NCBI GenBank assembly: GCA_031276415.1
Contig: JAISNF010000554.1
Coordinates: 1-9,810, forward strand
Source: Planctomycetaceae bacterium
GTDB taxonomy: Bacteria; Planctomycetota; Planctomycetia; Pirellulales; Thermoguttaceae
DNA: 9,810 nt
Direction: 5' to 3'
Shown here: positions 5,305 through 9,810 of the stretch, one piece after another
Numbering within the stretch: position 1 is the first letter of the stretch
Layout: each line of letters begins with the position of its first letter
Position numbers and translations under genes: made by a program
The notes under the pieces: model-generated
Databases searched by the model: none
Told to the model about the DNA's origin: nothing
The model's input: the letters and a program-made list of their open reading frames with translations, nothing else

Positions 5305-7422
5305 TTATTCACTATTAACTATAACAATTCCGCTGTTTTGGAATATTGATTTTAATTCCTGAAACCGTTGTTCGCCACCGGGTAAAACTTTTACCTGAAG
5401 CACCGGACGCCAATACATTTTTTCGCCCGCAATTCCCCAAGAATCCATAAATTCCCAAATAACCGTAACTAATTTATCCGCTGTTTCATAAACGGAATTG
5501 GTAATCGGCACCACGCGAAAACCTAATAATCCGGTTTGTGGAACCAAAACAAATTGATTCGCTTCGCACTGAATTTTAATGTTTCGCGAAACAGGAGTCG
5601 AAAACGGTACAGCATCCCGTAACGCCCAATTTTCCTGCCGGTTTGATGAAATTCCGTTTCCTGCTCCGTGTGTTTCCGGTAATTTCGGCGGTTGCCATTT
5701 TAATTGTTTTTGCTGTTTCAAATATTCTGACTGTTCCGAATATTCTGACTGTTTCAAATATTCTGACTGTTCCGAATATTCAGGCTGTTTCAAATATTCG
5801 GAAGATGTTTGATTGCCTGATGTTGATTTTGCAGCCGCTGATTGAAATGTCGGATAAAACACCGAATGAGAATCTGTTGCGGTTAATTCCGATGTTAATT
5901 CCGATGATTCTGAATTTTGTGTTCCTTGTTGCGATAATATTTGTTGTTGCGAAAAAAACGCAGAGCCGTAAGGTTGATTAATTGAAGCGGAATTTTCCGG
6001 CACAATTTCCGGCACAATTACCGGCGCAATTACCGGCGCAATTTCCGTTGCAATTTCCGGCATAAAGGTTTGTGTTCCGAAAGTAGGATTTTGTTGCAGG
6101 AAATTTTGTTGTGGTCGATTGTTCCTTTCAATGGAATCCGGCGTCTCTGGAAGCGGAATATTTCCGGTGTTTGCCTGACGTTTTATCAATGAAATATCAG
6201 CATCGGACGATAATTCCCGATTATTATCGTTAGCATTATTTTTATTATTGTTGCTGTTATTATCGTAGGAAGGCGGAGAAGTTCCCGCGTAACCGTTTCT
6301 TTCTATTTGTCTGTTGTGTTCGGTTCCACGATTATTGTTTCGTTCATTCCGGCGGCTTCGCGGAACCGGCATCATGTCATTCGACGGTTGAACATTACCG
6401 CGATGATCAAGCCGATATTGTTGCGCACGGGTCATTGCCGTTTGCTCGGCTTGCATGGCATTCAAATAACCAGCCAAACGATAACGTGAAATTTCAAGTT
6501 GTTTTTCGATTCGTTTTTTAAGTTCCTCGCTTGGTTTGGGATATTCGATTTTGCTGTCTTCTTCAACCAATTCGTAACCAAATTCCTGAATCCACGCCCC
6601 AATCGCACGCCGTGTCGCTTCGTAAGTTTCCACGCCCGAAGGACGAACAATCAACAACGGATACGGCTCGGTTCCCCGCACAATTTGATTCGTCTCCAGA
6701 TAATACTGCCGAATAACACGAAGAACCGTATCCAACGGATTATCAGGACGATTCGCAAAAAGAAAATCCGTTTCGGTTAATTCCACGCCTTCCGGTTGAA
6801 TAATCACTTTATCGTTGCAACATTCAATATAAATCGGACGGCGATAAGTTCCGGCGGTTCCGCGATACGGAATAATTGCATACGATTTTTTACTGTTTGC
6901 GGATTCCTTTTGAATTTCGGCAAGTTCGAGTTCTTCTTTCTGTTGCTGCTGTTTTCGCTTTTCCAGTAACGATTTTAATTTCGCAACATCATTGACGTCT
7001 GTTTTTTCGTTACGTTCAAGTTGTTCTGCGAGTTTGGCGAGCCGTTCAATTTCATCGTGAACTTTTTGTGTTTCTTTTTCTGCGAGAGCCAATTGTGTTT
7101 GTTTTTCCGCAAGAGTTTCTTCAACTTCTTTTTTTGACAGGTTCAGATTTTCAGCGAACCATTCGGCTTCTTCGGTTCCCAATTTAATTTGTTCCAAAAT
7201 TTCCGCCGCCTGTTCGTCGGTGATTTTTTGTTCGGAAACTATTTGCGTAACCGTTTCATCCGCCGAAACCGTAACACTTTGCTCCCGAACATTACGCGCA
7301 ATAACCACCAGAAGCATAATCAATGCTCCCATCGTACAAAGCAGAACCGCAAGAAACGGAAAAAGTGTTACTTTATATTCTCCGTTTGCCGGGTGCCGTT
7401 TGGAAACGAATTTTCGGCTCAT
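5305..7422 (-). CDS. Large ExbD-like coiled-coil protein lacking the membrane aspartate
   Basis: This 705-residue protein has one N-terminal membrane span (about 19-42), preceded by a basic cytoplasmic start. The span FPFLAVLLCTMGALIMLL aligns without gaps with that of the next gene, but Ala25 occupies the place of its Asp15. Then come a coiled coil (about 65-175), a first globular module (about 195-287), an Asn/Gln/Ser/Pro-rich and probably disordered stretch (about 335-610) with two short tandem repeats, and a second globular module (611-703). The modules resemble each other: RPIYIECCNDKVIIQPEG versus RNIKIQCEANQFVLVPQTG at their starts, and YPLLIVRPSG versus WRPVLQVKVLPGG before a helix of similar length. 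The ATG overlaps the stop of the channel gene (ATGA), pointing to translational coupling and a fixed ratio. It is probably a periplasm-facing partner of the ExbB-like channel; it may be structural rather than ion-carrying. The family name is not certain. Confidence 0.75.
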   Translation of the reverse strand: MSRKFVSKRHPANGEYKVTLFPFLAVLLCTMGALIMLLVVIARNVREQSVTVSADETVTQIVSEQKITDEQAAEILEQIKLGTEEAEWFAENLNLSKKEVEETLAEKQTQLALAEKETQKVHDEIERLAKLAEQLERNEKTDVNDVAKLKSLLEKRKQQQQKEELELAEIQKESANSKKSYAIIPYRGTAGTYRRPIYIECCNDKVIIQPEGVELTETDFLFANRPDNPLDTVLRVIRQYYLETNQIVRGTEPYPLLIVRPSGVETYEATRRAIGAWIQEFGYELVEEDSKIEYPKPSEELKKRIEKQLEISRYRLAGYLNAMQAEQTAMTRAQQYRLDHRGNVQPSNDMMPVPRSRRNERNNNRGTEHNRQIERNGYAGTSPPSYDNNSNNNKNNANDNNRELSSDADISLIKRQANTGNIPLPETPDSIERNNRPQQNFLQQNPTFGTQTFMPEIATEIAPVIAPVIVPEIVPENSASINQPYGSAFFSQQQILSQQGTQNSESSELTSELTATDSHSVFYPTFQSAAAKSTSGNQTSSEYLKQPEYSEQSEYLKQSEYSEQSEYLKQQKQLKWQPPKLPETHGAGNGISSNRQENWALRDAVPFSTPVSRNIKIQCEANQFVLVPQTGLLGFRVVPITNSVYETADKLVTVIWEFMDSWGIAGEKMYWRPVLQVKVLPGGEQRFQELKSIFQNSGIVIVNSE
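5713..5802 (-). repeat. Five 18-base tandem repeats encoding a hexapeptide
   Basis: Residues 541-570 of the large ExbD-like protein are five hexapeptides alternating SEYLKQ and (S/P)EYSEQ. At DNA level the units are 18 bases with a 36-base higher-order alternation, nearly identical in sequence. Gain or loss of units would keep the frame, so the linker length may vary between strains. Confidence 0.9.
5998..6057 (-). repeat. Five 12-base tandem repeats encoding (E/V)I(A/V)P
   Basis: Residues 456-475 of the large ExbD-like protein are five tetrapeptides: EIAT, EIAP, VIAP, VIVP, EIVP. The DNA units are 12 bases and differ by single substitutions. They lie within the long low-complexity linker, after an Asn-rich stretch (about 357-402). 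Confidence 0.9.
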
Positions 7423-8678
7423 GCGCGTTTGTAATCTCCGAAGTGGTGTCTGCCGTTGAGGAGATGAATTGTTGCGGCGAGACTGTTGACGGTTTCTTCA
7501 AAGTTACCGACCTGAGCCAGTGCCGCAAGATTTTCGTGCAGCCGTTCTTCGAGTTTGACGAGTTGAGTGCTGGTTCCGATTACATTCCGTAACGCTTCCG
7601 TTTGGCGAACCGTTTCTTCCTGTAACGAAATTAATCCGGCAGCATTCTGTTTCAGGGCGTCGCTGAATTTCAAGGTTGCTTCTCTTGTCCGTTCAATAAG
7701 TTGCGATTCGGCTTGCACAAGAGATTGAGCGTGATGCGACAAACTCTCATCCAACGCCGAAAGAAGCGAATTTTTAAGCACATCCGCATTTTGTTCCGTA
7801 AGTTGCGAAAACCGCTGATTGGCAACCGTCATACTTTGCTCCCAGATTCTTGATTGCCGTACAGTTAATTGCTCCAGCGAGGTAATTACCGTTTCAAGCA
7901 TTTGACGAACCGCAACAATCTGATTGTTATCTTCCAAACGGATACCAAGTTCAAATCGTCCCCGTAATTCATCGTCTGTCCGTTTGTCCGTTTCCCAAAT
8001 CAGATTATTTTCGTCGCGATAAACAATAAACTGGATAAAAAAAAGCGCAACATCCAACGCAATCGCCAACCCTGTTGTATCAAAAGCAACCGCAAGACCA
8101 TCGGAAAGTTTTTGACTTGATTCATTGATCGTATTCAAATCAAGATTATCCAAAGCGGTGGTGATGCCAATTACTGTTCCAAGAAAACCAAGCATGGGAA
8201 CTGCCCAAAGAATGAGCCGAACCAAACCATAATCCGCATCCGCTTTGGCAGTATCTTCATCGGAAAGATAACGGAGTTCCGTATCGAGTTCTTCCGCTGA
8301 ACCGCAACGCCGTACAAAATTCAACGCAAGCCGTAAACGACGAGTTAAAATAGACGAGCCGTATTTTTTTTCATGACGCGACAACATGTCCAAATAACGA
8401 TCCGCACAACGAACATCAACTTTGTAATCAGGTTCCAAAATCGGACTTTGCCGTAACAAATGCCGTTGAAATAAAATATGGAGATATTTCGTTCCAAGAA
8501 TGGCAACTCCGAGAAAGAACATAATTGTTGTAATATATTCAACCGGATGTCCCGCAAAATAACGAATGATGAGCGGTTGATTTATTAAACCGTTGTGAAT
8601 CAGAAAATAAAAACCGAAACTCAATAAACCGCCCCATAAAAAAGGCGATGTAACTATTTTTTGAAAAACCGTTTTCAA
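7419..8678 (-). CDS. MotA/TolQ/ExbB-type proton channel with long C-terminal coiled coil
   Basis: This 419-residue inner-membrane protein is the predicted ion channel of the operon. Membrane spans lie at about 11-28, 46-67, 151-175 and 197-219. The third holds the family signature PMLGFLGTVIGI (161-172) and the fourth the matching GLAVAFDTTGLAIALDV (194-210); in ExbB and TolQ these two helices line the pore. The cytoplasmic loop is about 68-150. After the last span a tail of about 200 residues (220-419) is mostly helical with coiled-coil character (about 245-390), much longer than in ExbB or TolQ, which end soon after the last helix. It starts at TTG, supported by AAGGAG 8 bases upstream; it is first in the operon, and its stop overlaps the next start. 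It probably assembles with the two ExbD-like products. The function driven by ion flow is not shown. Long tails also occur in ZorA of Zorya defence, but no other Zorya genes are here. Confidence 0.85.
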   Translation of the reverse strand: MKTVFQKIVTSPFLWGGLLSFGFYFLIHNGLINQPLIIRYFAGHPVEYITTIMFFLGVAILGTKYLHILFQRHLLRQSPILEPDYKVDVRCADRYLDMLSRHEKKYGSSILTRRLRLALNFVRRCGSAEELDTELRYLSDEDTAKADADYGLVRLILWAVPMLGFLGTVIGITTALDNLDLNTINESSQKLSDGLAVAFDTTGLAIALDVALFFIQFIVYRDENNLIWETDKRTDDELRGRFELGIRLEDNNQIVAVRQMLETVITSLEQLTVRQSRIWEQSMTVANQRFSQLTEQNADVLKNSLLSALDESLSHHAQSLVQAESQLIERTREATLKFSDALKQNAAGLISLQEETVRQTEALRNVIGTSTQLVKLEERLHENLAALAQVGNFEETVNSLAATIHLLNGRHHFGDYKRA

Positions 8679-8686
8679 TGTTTCCT

Positions 8687-8692
8687 CTCCTT
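8687..8692 (-). promoter_or_regulatory. Shine-Dalgarno that fixes a TTG start
   Basis: On the minus strand AAGGAG, continuing AGG, lies 8 bases before the TTG at 8678-8676. No ATG or GTG in the same frame fits the site as well, so the rare TTG start is preferred; it may lower translation of the first operon gene. Confidence 0.75.
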
Positions 8693-8706
8693 AAATCAAT
8701 TCAAAA

Positions 8707-8734
8707 CGTTTGTAACAGTAATAAGTTACGAATG
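8707..8734. promoter_or_regulatory. Imperfect inverted repeat in the divergent promoter region, possible operator
   Basis: CGTTTGTAAC (8707-8716) and GTTACGAATG (8725-8734) pair at 8 of 10 positions around an 8-base spacer, including an unbroken GTAAC/GTTAC. It sits about 30-55 bases upstream of the channel gene start, within the 221-base region (8679-8899) shared with the regulator gene. It could be an operator or part of a leader hairpin. AraC-type proteins more often bind direct repeats, so linking it to the neighbouring regulator is a guess. I see no convincing -35/-10 pair in this region. Confidence 0.3.
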
Positions 8735-8899
8735 GTTTCAAATTTCGCTACTTAAAATATTTTGCAGAAACCGATTTAAAATTTTTCTCTTATTGATTAA
8801 ACTAATCCGCATAATCATTTTGTTATATCGTCAGAATAATCGGAAAAATCCATAAAAAAGGAATCTTACTAAAAAATAACCCAAATTAACAAATTTTTT

Positions 8900-9775
8900 A
8901 TGGAGCGGAAATCGAAATTTTGTGATTATCTTCCTGTTGGCGAGGAGGAGTTGGATTGGGGGCTTTACGTGACGGCGTTGGGGTTTAACCGTGTTTTGCC
9001 GGAAGAGCCGTTTCCGTCTTCAAGACATCCGCTCGCTTATCAGTTTAATCCGGCAGAAGGACGATATTTGCCGGAATATCAATTGCTTTTTCTCACTCAC
9101 GGAAACGGAACTTTTTCGTCTGAAAAAACAGGTTGCCAAACCTTATCGGAAGGCAACGTCCTCATTCTTTTTCCAAATATCTGGCACACTTATCATCCTA
9201 ATCCGCTAACCGGTTGGGAGGATTACTGGATTGGATTCAATGGCAGTTATGCTTACGAATTATGCCGCCGCAATGTTTTGACTCCCGAAAAACCGTTGTT
9301 CCGTCCTCAACGGATTCACGATTTACGAAATGCGTTTGATCGTTTGCTGGAACTGGTTCAGTCAAAACCTACTCAAAATTCCATGCAATATAGTGCTATC
9401 GCATTGGAAATTCTCGCCCTGACTATTGAAAAAGAACCGGAACTCGAAGAAGAAATTCAAGGCAAAATAGGAATAGTCGAAGAATCTGTACGGCTTATTT
9501 GGGGATGGAGTTATCGGGCAATTTGTGTTGAAGATATTGCCAAAAATGTCGGAGTCAATCGAAGAACATTAGAACGATATTTTCGTGAAATACGAAATCG
9601 TTCCATTTTGGACGAAATCATTTATTGCCGCTTAACCCGTGCCAGACGATTATTGGAACATACCCGTATTCCTATTGGGCGAATTGCGTTGATGGCTGGC
9701 TTCACTTCAACCCAACAATTGCGTCATAATTTTCGGCGGTTCCTAAAAAAAACACCCGAACAATTTCGCCAGTAA
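8900..9775 (+). CDS. AraC/XylR-family transcriptional regulator
   Basis: This 291-residue, DNA-binding cytoplasmic regulator has a cupin-like ligand domain at about 40-120: LLFLTHGNGTF (62-72), then GNVLILFPNIWHTYHP (85-100), the usual AraC-type arm. The C-terminal part has the two helix-turn-helix motifs of the family: 209-230 (VEDIAKNVGVNRRTLERYFRE) and 256-281 (RIPIGRIALMAGFTSTQQLR and on), ending TPEQFR, which matches the classic tPxqyR end. Family members usually sense a small molecule, often a sugar, and activate adjacent genes; the ligand cannot be read here. The ATG is preceded by an AT-rich stretch with no Shine-Dalgarno. The gene is divergent from the channel operon, which makes the operon a candidate target by position alone; genes beyond the window edge are an alternative. 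Confidence 0.9.
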   Translation: MERKSKFCDYLPVGEEELDWGLYVTALGFNRVLPEEPFPSSRHPLAYQFNPAEGRYLPEYQLLFLTHGNGTFSSEKTGCQTLSEGNVLILFPNIWHTYHPNPLTGWEDYWIGFNGSYAYELCRRNVLTPEKPLFRPQRIHDLRNAFDRLLELVQSKPTQNSMQYSAIALEILALTIEKEPELEEEIQGKIGIVEESVRLIWGWSYRAICVEDIAKNVGVNRRTLERYFREIRNRSILDEIIYCRLTRARRLLEHTRIPIGRIALMAGFTSTQQLRHNFRRFLKKTPEQFRQ

Positions 9776-9810
9776 TCACCTGACTTTTGAATTTCAACAT
9801 GATGATCGTT

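Noticed and set aside
5643..5981. 112-residue plus-strand open frame over the tandem repeats
   Set aside because: Its repetitive NILTVP-type sequence is the antisense reading of the hexapeptide repeat; the minus-strand frame is continuous for 705 residues with a coupled start.
4182..8678. Zorya-type defence system (ZorA/ZorB-like pair)
   Set aside because: The tailed channel is reminiscent of ZorA, but neither partner shows an OmpA-type peptidoglycan-binding domain, and no ZorC, ZorD or ZorE-like gene is present. The remaining neighbour is an AraC-type regulator.
4182..8678. Flagellar MotA/MotB motor
   Set aside because: No flagellar genes, no peptidoglycan-binding domain, and two ExbD-like partners instead of one MotB.

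Overview
The window is most likely from a member of the Planctomycetota with modest GC content. The evidence is indirect. The minus-strand operon pairs an ExbB/TolQ-type channel with two large coiled-coil ExbD-like partners, and one partner carries the membrane segment FLAVLLCTMGALIMLL, which I recall (from memory, not a search) as typical of planctomycete proteins. The AraC-type regulator resembles planctomycete XylR-like proteins, there is a large secreted protein of unknown function, and intergenic spaces hold CACAGAG and CGCAGAT repeats. A gut or other low-GC planctomycete lineage is possible, but the sequence does not settle this.

Layout. Positions 1-1857 hold two directly repeated copies of an AT-rich intergenic element with CACAGAG/CTCTGTG ends. 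The copies flank a plus-strand gene (287-1618) for a membrane polyferredoxin of the NapH/NosR type. The second copy leads into a secreted protein of unknown function (1858-4035, plus strand). A short array of CGCAGAT repeats (4044-4168) lies where this gene converges with a three-gene minus-strand operon. In transcription order the operon encodes an ExbB/TolQ/MotA-type channel with a long coiled-coil tail (8678-7419), a large ExbD-like protein without the membrane aspartate (7422-5305, start overlapping the previous stop as ATGA), and a second ExbD-like protein that has the aspartate (5237-4182). A divergent AraC-family regulator (8900-9775) shares a 221-base promoter region with the operon.

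How they may work together. The three minus-strand proteins look like one inner-membrane, ion-driven energy-transducing machine: a channel plus two different stator-type subunits that reach into the periplasm through coiled coils and end in related beta-alpha-beta modules. Its target is unknown. The AraC-type protein is a candidate regulator by position only. The polyferredoxin and the secreted protein each stand alone, each downstream of a repeat copy that carries a promoter-like TTGACT-N18-TATAAA.

Most notable points: the asymmetric aspartate/alanine pair of ExbD-like subunits, the apparent three copies of one periplasmic module within the operon, and the duplicated repeat that may supply a promoter to both plus-strand genes. 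No tRNA, rRNA, CRISPR array, transposase or clear intrinsic terminator was seen.
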